Below, one piece after another: positions 8,599-17,481 of a stretch of DNA of 64,000 bases. Both the position numbers and the translations under genes were made by a program. Every line of letters begins with the position of its first letter. Position 1 is the first letter of the stretch. Source of the DNA: Sphingobacterium griseoflavum (GTDB lineage Bacteria; Bacteroidota; Bacteroidia; Sphingobacteriales; Sphingobacteriaceae); NCBI RefSeq assembly GCF_014653155.1, contig NZ_BNAF01000008.1, positions 1 to 64,000 of the forward strand, given 5' to 3'. Under the pieces are notes generated by a model. It was not told the origin of the DNA, ran no database searches, and saw only the letters and a program-made list of their open reading frames with translations.

Positions 8599-9393
8599 AT
8601 GGAAAATTTCGATCTGAATATATTTAGTGGCTTTCGCTTGCTCGACATCATAGATATCTTTTTGGTAGCTATCATTATTTACTATGTCTACAGTTTGATC
8701 AAAGGCACGATTGCCGTTAATATCTTGCTCGGAATAGCCCTGTTCTATGGTATTTATTTGGTCGTTAAGCAGATGGAGATGCGGTTGCTGACCGAGATCT
8801 TCGGCGGTTTTATTTCGGTGGGCTCGATTGCACTCATTGTGGTGTTTCAGCAGGAGATCCGTCGCTTTTTGATCCATATCGGGAAGAATATTTCGTTACG
8901 GCGGAAGAAGTTCTTTTGGTCATTCCTGACAGCCAAAAAAACCAATCAGGTTGATAACAGCGAGCGGGTGAAACCTATTGTAGATGCTTGCCGGAGCATG
9001 TCCAAATCACGTACGGGTGCACTATTGGTGTTTTCCCGGTATTTTGATGAAGAGTATTACCAATCGAGTGGCGAGTATATCGATGCGCCGGTATCAAAGC
9101 GTCTGCTTGAGAGCATTTTTTTTAAAAATAGCCCCCTGCATGATGGAGCCGTGGTGATTGTCGATTTCAGGATTATGACAGCGAGCAGTGTGCTGCCCCT
9201 CTCCGACAGTGAGGATCTTCCTCCGCAGTTCGGATTGCGGCATCGGGCGGCGATTGGGGTCACCGAGGTGTCCGAAGCTATTGCGGTTATCGTGTCGGAA
9301 GAAACCGGCGAGATCTCATTGGCCAAAGATGGCAATGTCAACATGAACCTCAGTCCGGAAGAACTGGAAAAGCTGCTGCGGGAAGAGCTGTGA
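8599..9393 (+). CDS. cdaA: CdaA-type diadenylate cyclase
   Basis: A 264-aa protein with three N-terminal membrane helices (roughly residues 14-85) and a DAC (DisA_N) domain. The catalytic motifs are LHDGAVVIVD and LRHRAAIGVTE, the DGA and RHR pair that binds ATP and metal. It makes cyclic di-AMP at the membrane. In Bacteroidota this TIGR00159 family is usually the only c-di-AMP synthase; that point is family knowledge, not visible here. Divergent from pdxJ. No CdaR-like partner gene is adjacent. Confidence 0.93.
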   Translation: MENFDLNIFSGFRLLDIIDIFLVAIIIYYVYSLIKGTIAVNILLGIALFYGIYLVVKQMEMRLLTEIFGGFISVGSIALIVVFQQEIRRFLIHIGKNISLRRKKFFWSFLTAKKTNQVDNSERVKPIVDACRSMSKSRTGALLVFSRYFDEEYYQSSGEYIDAPVSKRLLESIFFKNSPLHDGAVVIVDFRIMTASSVLPLSDSEDLPPQFGLRHRAAIGVTEVSEAIAVIVSEETGEISLAKDGNVNMNLSPEELEKLLREEL

Positions 9394-9402
9394 TTTTTTT
9401 CC

Positions 9403-9410
9403 TATCTTTA
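9403..9410 (+). promoter_or_regulatory. Possible -7 element for the DUF1338 operon
   Basis: TATCTTTA, one base off the TAnnTTTG consensus, lies 29 bases before the DUF1338 start and just after the cdaA stop. Weak evidence. Confidence 0.25.
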
Positions 9411-9438
9411 GGATCGGTAAACCTTAAATAACGGCATT

Positions 9439-10350
9439 ATGTATTTCGACGAGCAAAAACCTTTGGATATTGTGCTGAACGATCTATTTGCACATTACCG
9501 TGCCCATGTGGCCGATGTCAATAAAATTACGGATGCGTTGCTGGCAGAAGGGGTGGTCGCCTCACAGGATGATCTCGTAAACGATCACATTGCTTTCCGG
9601 ACATTGGGCGTTCCACATCTAGGTATCGCTTCCTTTGAAAAGATCTTTTTGGCCTATGGCTACCAGCGGCGAGACCACTATGTTTTCGAAGCGAAGAAAC
9701 TGGATGCCTATTGGTATGCTCCACCAGCCGCCCACTACCCGAGGATTTTTGTGTCCGAGTTGCAGGTACATGCCTTAAGCGCCGAAGCACAATCTATTAT
9801 ACGTCACTATACTGATCCGATTCAGGCAGATCCTGTAGACGGTCTGGATTTTTCGGATGGTGCTGCCGTTGCCGCTTTTTTGCAGCAGCCCTTATGGCCC
9901 TTGCCTACTTCAGCCCATTATCAACGGCTCTTGGAAGAAAGCGAGTATGCCGCTTGGGTGATCTATAACCGATATTACTTAAACCATTACACCATTAGCA
10001 TTCACGAACTGAAAGATGGCTACCATACTTTGGAAGCATTTAACCGCTTTTTGGAAGGTATCGGCATCAAGCTTAATAGCGCTGGAGGCAAGATAAAGAC
10101 GAGTGCAGATGGCCTGCTACGGCAAAGCAGTACGGTTTCAGCGCTGTACGAGGCCACTTTTTCAGATGGGAGGTCGTTGGCTATTGCTGGAAGCTATGTG
10201 GAATTCGCGGAGCGTAGCCCCTTGCCATCCTTTCGGCATCTTCCGAAAGAGGAATTGAAGCCCGAGCACCGGCGAGACGGCTTCGAAAACAACAATGCGG
10301 ATAAAATCTTTGAAAGCACGTATACGCAACAGATAAAGGGCGATAAGTAG
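9439..10350 (+). CDS. DUF1338 protein, HglS-like 2-oxoadipate dioxygenase/decarboxylase
   Basis: A 303-aa DUF1338 protein related to glyoxalase-fold VOC enzymes. Conserved features are NDHIAFRTLG near residue 50 (metal-ligand His), FVSELQVHALS, and a C-terminal block ending with YVEFAERSP, where a Glu is a likely ligand. Characterised relatives are Fe(II) enzymes (HglS/YdcJ) that convert 2-oxoadipate to D-2-hydroxyglutarate in D-lysine or pipecolate breakdown. The next gene, 10 bases away, encodes a D-2-hydroxyglutarate dehydrogenase-type enzyme, which supports this reaction. It is shorter than the Pseudomonas enzyme; assignment is family knowledge plus inference. Confidence 0.82.
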   Translation: MYFDEQKPLDIVLNDLFAHYRAHVADVNKITDALLAEGVVASQDDLVNDHIAFRTLGVPHLGIASFEKIFLAYGYQRRDHYVFEAKKLDAYWYAPPAAHYPRIFVSELQVHALSAEAQSIIRHYTDPIQADPVDGLDFSDGAAVAAFLQQPLWPLPTSAHYQRLLEESEYAAWVIYNRYYLNHYTISIHELKDGYHTLEAFNRFLEGIGIKLNSAGGKIKTSADGLLRQSSTVSALYEATFSDGRSLAIAGSYVEFAERSPLPSFRHLPKEELKPEHRRDGFENNNADKIFESTYTQQIKGDK

Positions 10351-10360
10351 CAGCAAGCCT

Positions 10361-13294
10361 ATGGACGAACAATTGCGCGAATTGGCGGCCGAAATGGCCG
10401 GGGAACTGCATTGGGATGCCAAAATGCGTATCCTCTACGCGACGGATGCCTCTGCATATCGAGCATTGCCCCTGGCGGTCGCTTTTCCACGGGATGTGCA
10501 CGACCTCCAATTGCTCATCGCCTTTGCGCGCCAGCAATGCACCTCCTTAATACCACGCACTGCAGGCACCTCTTTGGCCGGTCAGGTAGTCGGCAACGGT
10601 ATTGTCGTTGATGTGTCTCGCTATTTTACCGAGATACAGGAAATCAACAGCGTAGAAAAGTGGGTGCGGGTGCAGCCTGGTGTGGTGCGCGACGAGCTGA
10701 ATCTCTTGCTCCGGCCTTACGGACTTTTTTTTGGTCCCGAAACATCAACCGCAAACCGAGCCATGATCGGCGGTATGGTGGGCAACAATTCCTGCGGTTC
10801 CAATTCGTTGATTTATCAAAGCACACGCGAGTATACACTGGAGATCGAAGCGCTGCTGAGTGACGGTTCCGCGGTGTCGTTTAAGGCGCTATCCTTTGCG
10901 GATCTCTGTGCTAAATGCACATTGCCCAGCCTAGAAGGCAATTTGTATCGGCATATGCGATCGCTTTTAAGCGATTACGGCAATCAGGAAGAAATACGAA
11001 AACAGTTTCCTAAGAAAGAGGTTACCCGGCGCAATACAGGCTATGCGATCGATTTATTGTTGGATTCCGATCCATTCACCGCAGGGGCAGATCCGTTTAA
11101 TTTCTGCAAATTGATTTGTGGGTCGGAAGGGACGCTAGCCTTTATCACCTCGGTGACATTGCGGCTTGTGGATTTGCCCACAGAACCTTCTGTGCTGCTA
11201 TGTGCCCATTTCAGTCAGGTCGAAGATGCGCTATCGGCCAACCTGATTGCGCTTCGGTACAAGCCCTTGGTCAGTGAGCTGATGGATCGTTACATACTAG
11301 ATTGCACAAAAAACAATATAGAACAACGGGAAAACCGATTTTTTGTGCAAGGCGATCCCGGAGCAATCTTGGTGGTGGAGTATGCTGGGCGAACAGTGGA
11401 AGAGGCCTACGCGACGATAGCGGACGTAGAGCAAGCTATGCGTCAGGCTGGTTTGGGCTATCATTTTCCGGTGGTATCGGGGTCGGATAAAAAGCGGGTT
11501 TGGAATTTGCGTAAAGCCGGTTTGGGTTTGCTGAGCAATACGCCAGGCGATGAGAAGCCTGTTGCCGTTATTGAAGATACGGCTGTTGCGGTGGAAGATC
11601 TGCCCGCCTATATTGCGGAGTTCAATCGCTTACTAGCGTCTTATGGGCTTTATGCGGTGCATTATGCGCACGCAGCCACGGGCGAGCTGCATCTGCGGCC
11701 CATCCTCAACCTGAAGACCGAAGAGGGGCGTAGCCAGTTTCGGCGGGTAGCCACAGCGATTGCCAAGCTTGTGAAGAAGTACAAAGGATCGTTGAGCGGT
11801 GAACATGGCGACGGACGCCTACGCGGCGAATTCATTCCGCTCATGATTGGCCAGCATAACTATAGGTTGCTACAGGCCATAAAAAAACAGTGGGATCCAC
11901 ATGGGATTTTTAACCCGGGCAAGATTGTCGATACGGCAGCCATGGACAGCGCGTTACGCTACGACGAGGTCAAGCCCTTTCGGCAAGCAATCCCGTCGGT
12001 CTTCCGTTACGAGGGGCAGCATATCCTGCAGCATGCAGAACAGTGCAATGGCTCTGGCGACTGCCGCAAAACCGAGCTCTCGGGAGGCACGATGTGCCCC
12101 TCTTACATGGCTACTCGAAGGGAGGAAGATACCACGCGTGCGCGCGCCAACATCCTGCGGGAAATGCTGTCTACTTCCACAAAAGCCAATCCATTTGATC
12201 ACGAAGAGATCAAAGAGGTCATGGATCTCTGCTTGAGCTGTAAAGGTTGTAAGTCCGAGTGCCCGTCAAATGTGGATATGGCAAAGCTAAAGGCCGATTT
12301 TCAGCAAGCATATTATGATGCTAACGGCGTGCCTTTGCGCAGTTGGTTGATTGGACATGTCGATCGGATCATGCGTTTTCTCGTGCCGATATCGCCGTTG
12401 TACAATTGGGCTGTTAGCCATCCCGTCGTAGGCCGTTGGGCCAAGCAACTGCTGGGTTTTGCGACAGCGCGAAATCTTCCGCTGCTGGCAGGGCAATCCC
12501 TTGCCAATTGGTTTAAAAGTCGTCCGCGCAAGCAAGCGCTACAGCGAAAAAAAATCTATTTCTTTTTTGATGAGTTTACCAATCTACATGATGTGGAAAT
12601 CGGCAAAAAAGCCATTTTGTTGTTGGAAGGTTTGGGTTATGGTGTAGAGGCCATCAAGCATCCGGCCAGCGGACGGGCGCTGCTTTCCAAAGGGTTTTTG
12701 CGCGAAGCAAAGCGTCTTGCCAATAGGCAAGTAGCCCTCTTTTCGTCGCTTCTGCAAAAGGATCATTATTTGGTTGGGGTGGAGCCATCCGCTATCCTCA
12801 GCTTTCGGGACGAATATATCGATCTGGTGGAAGAAGATCGCCTGGGCGATGCAAAGGCATTGGCCAGACGGGCCTTGACCGTAGAAGAGTTTCTCTATCA
12901 AGAGTTGGTTGACGGCGCCTTCGCTGCCGATCGCTTTCATGAGGAGCCGAAGCATATGCTATTGCATGCCCATTGTCAGCAAAAGGCTTGGGGACTGCAA
13001 GATAAAGTCGCGCAACTGTTGCGTGTGCCTAAAAACTATACGGTAGATGTTTTGCCATCGGGCTGTTGTGGCATGGCCGGATCCTTCGGCTATGAGCAGG
13101 AACATTATGTGCTTTCCCAACAAATAGGCGAGTTGTTGCTGTTTCCCAAATTGCGGGAGAAACCAGCAAACGCTGTCGTTGCAGCGCCCGGAACATCCTG
13201 CAGGCAGCAGATAAAGGAAGGGCTTGCCGTGCAAGCCCTTCATCCGGTCGAAATATTGTTTGCGGCGCTAAAGCCCGGCGATGGCAGCCGTTAA
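10361..13294 (+). CDS. FAD-linked oxidase/Fe-S protein, YdiJ-like (D-2-hydroxyglutarate dehydrogenase type)
   Basis: A 977-aa fusion. N-terminal FAD-binding PCMH domain (about residues 45-270; PRTAGTSLAGQVVG, GGMVGNNSCGSNS), FAD-oxidase C domain (about 290-520; LSGEHGDGRLRGEF), a ferredoxin-like Fe-S part (CNGSGDCRK and CLSCKGCKSECPSNVD), and a C-terminal CCG-type domain (LHAHCQQKAW, PSGCCGMAGSFGYE). This exact order defines YdiJ, which oxidises D-2-hydroxyglutarate (or D-lactate) to the 2-oxo acid. Ten bases separate it from the DUF1338 gene, suggesting a two-step conversion of 2-oxoadipate to 2-oxoglutarate. D-lactate as substrate cannot be excluded. Confidence 0.87.
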   Translation: MDEQLRELAAEMAGELHWDAKMRILYATDASAYRALPLAVAFPRDVHDLQLLIAFARQQCTSLIPRTAGTSLAGQVVGNGIVVDVSRYFTEIQEINSVEKWVRVQPGVVRDELNLLLRPYGLFFGPETSTANRAMIGGMVGNNSCGSNSLIYQSTREYTLEIEALLSDGSAVSFKALSFADLCAKCTLPSLEGNLYRHMRSLLSDYGNQEEIRKQFPKKEVTRRNTGYAIDLLLDSDPFTAGADPFNFCKLICGSEGTLAFITSVTLRLVDLPTEPSVLLCAHFSQVEDALSANLIALRYKPLVSELMDRYILDCTKNNIEQRENRFFVQGDPGAILVVEYAGRTVEEAYATIADVEQAMRQAGLGYHFPVVSGSDKKRVWNLRKAGLGLLSNTPGDEKPVAVIEDTAVAVEDLPAYIAEFNRLLASYGLYAVHYAHAATGELHLRPILNLKTEEGRSQFRRVATAIAKLVKKYKGSLSGEHGDGRLRGEFIPLMIGQHNYRLLQAIKKQWDPHGIFNPGKIVDTAAMDSALRYDEVKPFRQAIPSVFRYEGQHILQHAEQCNGSGDCRKTELSGGTMCPSYMATRREEDTTRARANILREMLSTSTKANPFDHEEIKEVMDLCLSCKGCKSECPSNVDMAKLKADFQQAYYDANGVPLRSWLIGHVDRIMRFLVPISPLYNWAVSHPVVGRWAKQLLGFATARNLPLLAGQSLANWFKSRPRKQALQRKKIYFFFDEFTNLHDVEIGKKAILLLEGLGYGVEAIKHPASGRALLSKGFLREAKRLANRQVALFSSLLQKDHYLVGVEPSAILSFRDEYIDLVEEDRLGDAKALARRALTVEEFLYQELVDGAFAADRFHEEPKHMLLHAHCQQKAWGLQDKVAQLLRVPKNYTVDVLPSGCCGMAGSFGYEQEHYVLSQQIGELLLFPKLREKPANAVVAAPGTSCRQQIKEGLAVQALHPVEILFAALKPGDGSR

Positions 13295-13337
13295 CAGCTA
13301 CATCGTCGAATCGTTACCCGTAATACGCCGGCGTCAT

Positions 13338-14186
13338 TTATTTTTTTGCGGCCGTGATAACCTGTGTATTCAGCTTAACATACTCCGCGTTGTTGGCTGC
13401 TTTCGCCATTTCCATACCCTCGGTAGCCGTCTTGATCGCGCCTGCTTTATCGCCTGCCTTCAATTGGATCTGTGCCTTCCAGTATTTGATATGCGGTGCT
13501 TTGGTGTTACCTTTGTCTGCTTCATTGGCCCAGGCAAGGGCTTGGTTGATGTCCAAGTTGTTGTTGAAATAATACTGTGCAGCCTGAAAATAAGGTTTCT
13601 TTTCCCCTTTCATTGCTTCATCAATAGACGCCAAGATCTCTTTTGACTGATCAACCGCGATCGGGAAGGTAACTTTGGTGTTTTCCCAAGCGAGGGATAG
13701 ATCCGCACCCTTTGGGGTTACATTTTCGAATGTCATGGTAAAGGTTTCCACCTTATCGTTCAATTTCTTGGCTTTGGCCGCAAAGCGTAGGAAATCCTCT
13801 TCCTGCTTGTACTGATAGGCGCCCCATTGGTTCGCATTTTTACTCAAGATAATGGTCCAGTCACCAGTTTTTTTTGGGATAGTAAAGATGCCGTAGGTAC
13901 CAGCGGGAACTTTGTTTCCTGCAATGCTTACTTCCTCTTCGAATGTGATGCTTGGAATATTATTGGCTCCGGTGCGCCACACTTGGTCATAAGGCTCCAA
14001 TGCACCAAAAATGGCTCGTCCGTTGGTGTTGGGGCGCTGGTAAATCAAGGTTACCTTCTTAATGCCCAATCCTTGTTCGATCTTGGTGCTGCTGCTTGCT
14101 TGCGGGAGTTTTACTTGCGCCTGTGTTTCTGCCAAGCTAACGAAAATAATGCCTGCGGTAAGCAAGGCTAAAAATCTCTTTTTCAT
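13338..14186 (-). CDS. DUF2911 periplasmic protein with TPR-like tail
   Basis: The start at 14186 opens a clear signal peptide (MKKRFLALLTAGIIFVSLAETQAQ); an upstream in-frame Met adds a non-hydrophobic extension and is rejected. About 282 aa. The DUF2911 core follows with PNTNGRAIFGALEPYDQVWRTG cut into conserved blocks (RAIFG, VWRTGANN, PAGTYGIFTIP). The C-terminal 90 residues look like one or two tetratricopeptide-type helical pairs (AQYYFNNNLDINQALAW, YWKAQIQLKAGDKAGAI). DUF2911 proteins are frequent in Bacteroidota and have no known function. Convergent with the YdiJ-like gene, divergent from rarA. Confidence 0.85.
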   Translation of the reverse strand: MKKRFLALLTAGIIFVSLAETQAQVKLPQASSSTKIEQGLGIKKVTLIYQRPNTNGRAIFGALEPYDQVWRTGANNIPSITFEEEVSIAGNKVPAGTYGIFTIPKKTGDWTIILSKNANQWGAYQYKQEEDFLRFAAKAKKLNDKVETFTMTFENVTPKGADLSLAWENTKVTFPIAVDQSKEILASIDEAMKGEKKPYFQAAQYYFNNNLDINQALAWANEADKGNTKAPHIKYWKAQIQLKAGDKAGAIKTATEGMEMAKAANNAEYVKLNTQVITAAKK

Positions 14187-14364
14187 GTTGTTCTCTCTTT
14201 TAATGTTCTCCCGGCGGCTCGCCAGGTTCACGTTGTTAAAATTACAAATTTTTTTACGCTATTGCGCGATGTGTAGGCTGCTTTGGGCAAGAAAAGTGCT
14301 GCTTTTGCCAGCCGGCGTCGGCGGTTGCAGGCTTCTGCAAAGAAAAGTACAGGTCGAAATTGCT

Positions 14365-14372
14365 TATCTTTG
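14365..14372 (+). promoter_or_regulatory. -7 promoter element directly before rarA
   Basis: TATCTTTG matches the Bacteroidota -7 consensus perfectly and ends only four bases before the rarA ATG at 14377. Transcription would begin at or next to the start codon, so the mRNA may be leaderless. The -33 TTG is not clear. Confidence 0.5.
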
Positions 14373-14376
14373 TAAG

Positions 14377-15657
14377 ATGGCAACAGCAATACCTTTAGCA
14401 GAGCGGATGCGGCCGAAGCGCATCGACGATTATATTGGGCAGGCGCACATTATCGGCGAGGGGGCGGTATTGCGCAATGCCTTGCAGCAGCAGACAATTC
14501 CTTCCATGATTTTTTGGGGTCCGCCGGGCGTGGGAAAGACGAGTTTGGCTTTTCTGATGGCAGGCGAGCTAAATCGGCCTTTTTTTTCATTGAGTGCGAT
14601 CCAGTCGGGGGTGAAGGATATTCGGGAGGTTATCGATAAGGCAGAGAAGCTGCGTAATTTTAACCAGGAGCAGCCTATCTTGTTTATCGATGAGATCCAT
14701 CGTTTCTCCAAGTCCCAGCAAGATTCCCTCTTGGGGGCAGTTGAGCGCGGGCTGGTCACGCTGATTGGAGCAACGACAGAAAACCCTTCTTTTGAAGTGA
14801 TATCCGCTTTGCTTTCGCGCTGCCAGGTCTATGTGCTGGAACACCTCTCCGAGCAGGATTTACATCACATTCTTGCGCAGGCCATCGAGCGCGACAGCTA
14901 TCTGCAGCAGCATCCGGTACAGATTGATGAATACGAAGCCTTGTTCCGTTTGTCTGGCGGTGATGCGCGTAAGCTCCTTAATGTGTTCGAGCTGGTCGTA
15001 CACGCCGCGGTGAGCCAACAGCAGGTGATCACCAATGATTTTGTCCTGAAACAGGTGCAACAGAACATGGCGCGGTACGACAAAACCGGCGAGCAGCACT
15101 ATGATATTATTTCCGCTTTTATCAAGTCTATTCGCGGGAGCGATCCCAATGCCGCGGTCTACTGGCTGGCGCGCATGATCGAAGGTGGCGAAGATCCTTC
15201 ATTTATTGCACGGCGCCTGCTGATCTTGGCTTCCGAAGATATCGGCAATGCAAACCCGAATGCGCTTTTGCTGGCCAACAACTGCTTCCAGGCCGTCAAC
15301 GTCATTGGTTGGCCAGAATCCCGTATTATCTTGTCGCAAACAGTGACCTATCTTGCTTCATCAGCCAAGAGCAATGCTTCGTATGAAGCGATCAACAAAG
15401 CACAGGCGCTCGTCCGTCAAACGGGCGATCTCTCGGTTCCCCTGCACCTGCGGAACGCGCCCACCAAGCTGATGAAGGATCTGGACTATGGATCCCAGTA
15501 TAAGTATGCCCATGCGTTTCCCGGTAATTTTGTCTTGCAGGAATTCCTTCCGGACAAACTGCGGGGCAGTTTGCTGTATGATCCGGGATCCAATCCGGCG
15601 GAAAGCAAGCTGCGGGAATCCCTCAAAAGCAAGTGGAAAGATAAGTATGGTTATTGA
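14377..15657 (+). CDS. rarA: Replication-associated recombination protein RarA (MgsA)
   Basis: An AAA+ clamp-loader-like ATPase (426 aa) acting at stalled replication forks. The start at 14377 gives the family N-terminus PLAERMRPKRIDDYIGQ; the frame is open far upstream but has no homology there. Walker A is GPPGVGKTS, Walker B is LFIDEIHRFSKSQQD, sensor 1 is LIGATTENPSFE, and the C-terminal tetramerisation part has SFIARRLLILASEDIGNA. A perfect -7 element lies four bases upstream. Cytosolic, single gene. Confidence 0.95.
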   Translation: MATAIPLAERMRPKRIDDYIGQAHIIGEGAVLRNALQQQTIPSMIFWGPPGVGKTSLAFLMAGELNRPFFSLSAIQSGVKDIREVIDKAEKLRNFNQEQPILFIDEIHRFSKSQQDSLLGAVERGLVTLIGATTENPSFEVISALLSRCQVYVLEHLSEQDLHHILAQAIERDSYLQQHPVQIDEYEALFRLSGGDARKLLNVFELVVHAAVSQQQVITNDFVLKQVQQNMARYDKTGEQHYDIISAFIKSIRGSDPNAAVYWLARMIEGGEDPSFIARRLLILASEDIGNANPNALLLANNCFQAVNVIGWPESRIILSQTVTYLASSAKSNASYEAINKAQALVRQTGDLSVPLHLRNAPTKLMKDLDYGSQYKYAHAFPGNFVLQEFLPDKLRGSLLYDPGSNPAESKLRESLKSKWKDKYGY

Positions 15658-15706
15658 TCGGTTGTTCTAGTTAATCGGGCCAAACCACATATCCCATAAA
15701 ATTCAC

Positions 15707-15714
15707 TATCTTTG
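15707..15714 (+). promoter_or_regulatory. -7 promoter element of the exonuclease gene
   Basis: TATCTTTG, a perfect match to TAnnTTTG, ends 15 bases before the ATG at 15730. No clear -33 TTG at the usual spacing. Confidence 0.5.
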
Positions 15715-15729
15715 TACAAATATCACACA

Positions 15730-16278
15730 ATGACCTTTACAGCGATAGATTTTGAACTGGCGACGGCCGTTTATACGAGTGTGTGTGCGGTAGGTATCGT
15801 AAAGGTGGTCGATGGCGAGATCGTGGAGCAATTCCATAGTTTAGTGCGTCCGCCCGACAACAAGTACATGTGGCAAACCACCCGTGTGCACGGCATCAAG
15901 CCGCGCGATACAGCTTCCGCCCCTACCTTCTTGGAGCTTTTCCCACAGATTGAGCATTACCTGCAAGGTGCCTTCATGGTCGCGCACAACGAGAAGTTTG
16001 ATCGGGAGGTGCTGATGAAGACCATGGCGCTCTACGGGCTCAATTACAAAGCGCTTGCGCTATCGCCTACCTGGGCGTGCACCAGCGTTATTTATCGGGC
16101 CAAGGGATTCAAAAAGACCAAGCTTAGCATTTGCTGCCGCATTATGGGCATCGATCTCAGTCATCACGATCCACTTTCGGACGCGAAGGCGAGTGCACAA
16201 TTGTTTCTTCTGCAGGATACGGTCAGCAGTGCGCTCATCGCGCAGCATTTTCCAGACGACGAGCAAGAGACTGGATAG
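15730..16278 (+). CDS. DnaQ-like 3'-5' exonuclease
   Basis: A 182-aa DEDDh-type nuclease. Exo I is TAIDFELA (Asp, Glu), Exo II is VAHNEKFDREVL, and Exo III is SHHDPLSDAKASAQL with the catalytic His and Asp. The ORF can be opened at a TTG at 15712, but that codon lies inside the promoter element, so the ATG at 15730 is chosen. The domain resembles the epsilon subunit of DNA polymerase III but stands alone; it may act in repair or RNA degradation. The Exo I block lacks the usual DxET ending (ELA follows), a mild deviation. Confidence 0.87.
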   Translation: MTFTAIDFELATAVYTSVCAVGIVKVVDGEIVEQFHSLVRPPDNKYMWQTTRVHGIKPRDTASAPTFLELFPQIEHYLQGAFMVAHNEKFDREVLMKTMALYGLNYKALALSPTWACTSVIYRAKGFKKTKLSICCRIMGIDLSHHDPLSDAKASAQLFLLQDTVSSALIAQHFPDDEQETG

Positions 16279-16671
16279 GTTAACATCTGTTTCGCCTTTC
16301 GCAGCTACTTTCCGGTTTTTCTCTTTTTTATTTTTGCAGATCAACCTGCAGAAACGCAGTTCTTCACATCTTGAAATGAGTAATTTCTTGCTGACCCAGG
16401 GCCTTATGTCCAAGCTTTTTGATTTTGTTCCAAAACAAATCGCATCCTTTTTTGTTAAAAATAAAAACCAGATGTAGGAATGGCACAATATATGCATACG
16501 GCTTAGGTGCAGCAAGTTAATTGTACTTTCTAACGATCAAAAAACTCGGTTTCTGCGTTTATGTCTTAAATTGTAGCATATTGGTTACATTTTTCGTTTC
16601 ATAAAAAGAGATAAAGAATGTATAATTGCAGTTCAACCTAATTTGAATTGTTAATAAAGTAAGATAGAAAC
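16279..16671. other. Non-coding stretch before the first polysaccharide cluster
   Basis: No supported gene in 393 bases. A TATTTTTG at 16329-16336 resembles a -7 element, which would give a leader of more than 300 bases for the CpsB gene; TATAATTG at 16621-16628 is a poorer candidate closer to the start. The last 120 bases are strongly A+T-rich. No terminator hairpin was recognised. Confidence 0.4.
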
Positions 16672-17451
16672 ATGTCATTTTGGAATAGATTATTTGGGCG
16701 TAAAGAAAGAAGCAATGAGTCTGACGGTAGGTTAGCTTGGGTGGGCTGCGATATGCACAACCACATTCTGCCAGGCATTGATGACGGCAGTAAAACAGTG
16801 GAGGAATCATTGCTGCTGCTGCAAGGCTTAAAGGATTTGGGAATTAATAGGTGTGTGTCAACGCCGCACGTCATGCAAGAGGTGCATAACAATACGCCCG
16901 CAACGATAGCTGCAGCGCATAAAGCGCTGAAAGCAGGCATAGAGGATGCGGGAATGAAGTTCGATATACAATACTCAGCCGAGTACATGATCGATGATCA
17001 ACTGCAGACCATTATCAACCAAGACCAAGTTTGTCTGTTGCCAAACCAGCATATGCTCATTGAGATGTCCTACCTCGCCGAATCCAAAGCGCTGTTCAAA
17101 ACAATCAAAGATATCCAAGATAAGGGCTACCAACCAATATTGGCACATCCCGAACGTTACAATTACTACCACCAAAATTTCAAGATCTACAAAGAAATCA
17201 AAGATGCAGGCTGTCTGCTGCAGCTTAACCTGCTTTCTATATCTCGGTATTACGGAGAGCATGTCAAATCGGCTGCGCTGATGCTGATTAAATCGGGTAT
17301 GTATGACTTGGTCGGCACCGATATGCACCACGAACGCCATCTCCATGCCTTGCGCCAAGTTGCGGTGAAATATGATAGCTATGCCTTGTTAAAAGATAAC
17401 CCCATAAAAAACGCGACCATTTTCGACAATAGCCAAAAGCTCGCTATTTAG
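16672..17451 (+). CDS. CpsB/YwqE-type tyrosine-protein phosphatase, first copy
   Basis: A 259-aa PHP-fold phosphatase expected to dephosphorylate the tyrosine-rich tail of the Wzc-type kinase and so control chain length and export. Metal-ligand motifs are all present: D27-M-H29-N-H31 with LPGIDDG, SAEYM, LIEMSY (Glu131), LAHPERY (His159) and GTDMHH. Cytosolic; no signal peptide. It is the first gene of the cluster, 30 bases before rmlB. Two paralogues are in the window, at 43629 and 51221. Confidence 0.9.
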   Translation: MSFWNRLFGRKERSNESDGRLAWVGCDMHNHILPGIDDGSKTVEESLLLLQGLKDLGINRCVSTPHVMQEVHNNTPATIAAAHKALKAGIEDAGMKFDIQYSAEYMIDDQLQTIINQDQVCLLPNQHMLIEMSYLAESKALFKTIKDIQDKGYQPILAHPERYNYYHQNFKIYKEIKDAGCLLQLNLLSISRYYGEHVKSAALMLIKSGMYDLVGTDMHHERHLHALRQVAVKYDSYALLKDNPIKNATIFDNSQKLAI

Positions 17452-17469
17452 AATATACTTTCTTTCGGT

Positions 17470-17477
17470 TATCTTTG
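17470..17477 (+). promoter_or_regulatory. -7 promoter element directly before rmlB
   Basis: TATCTTTG matches TAnnTTTG and ends four bases before the rmlB ATG, the same spacing as at rarA. It would allow rmlB transcription independent of the CpsB gene, possibly from a leaderless mRNA. Confidence 0.45.
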
Positions 17478-17481
17478 GTCT

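Noticed and set aside
10644-10863. Short frames on both strands inside the YdiJ-like gene
   Set aside because: The long gene is intact with all domains; these are shadows.
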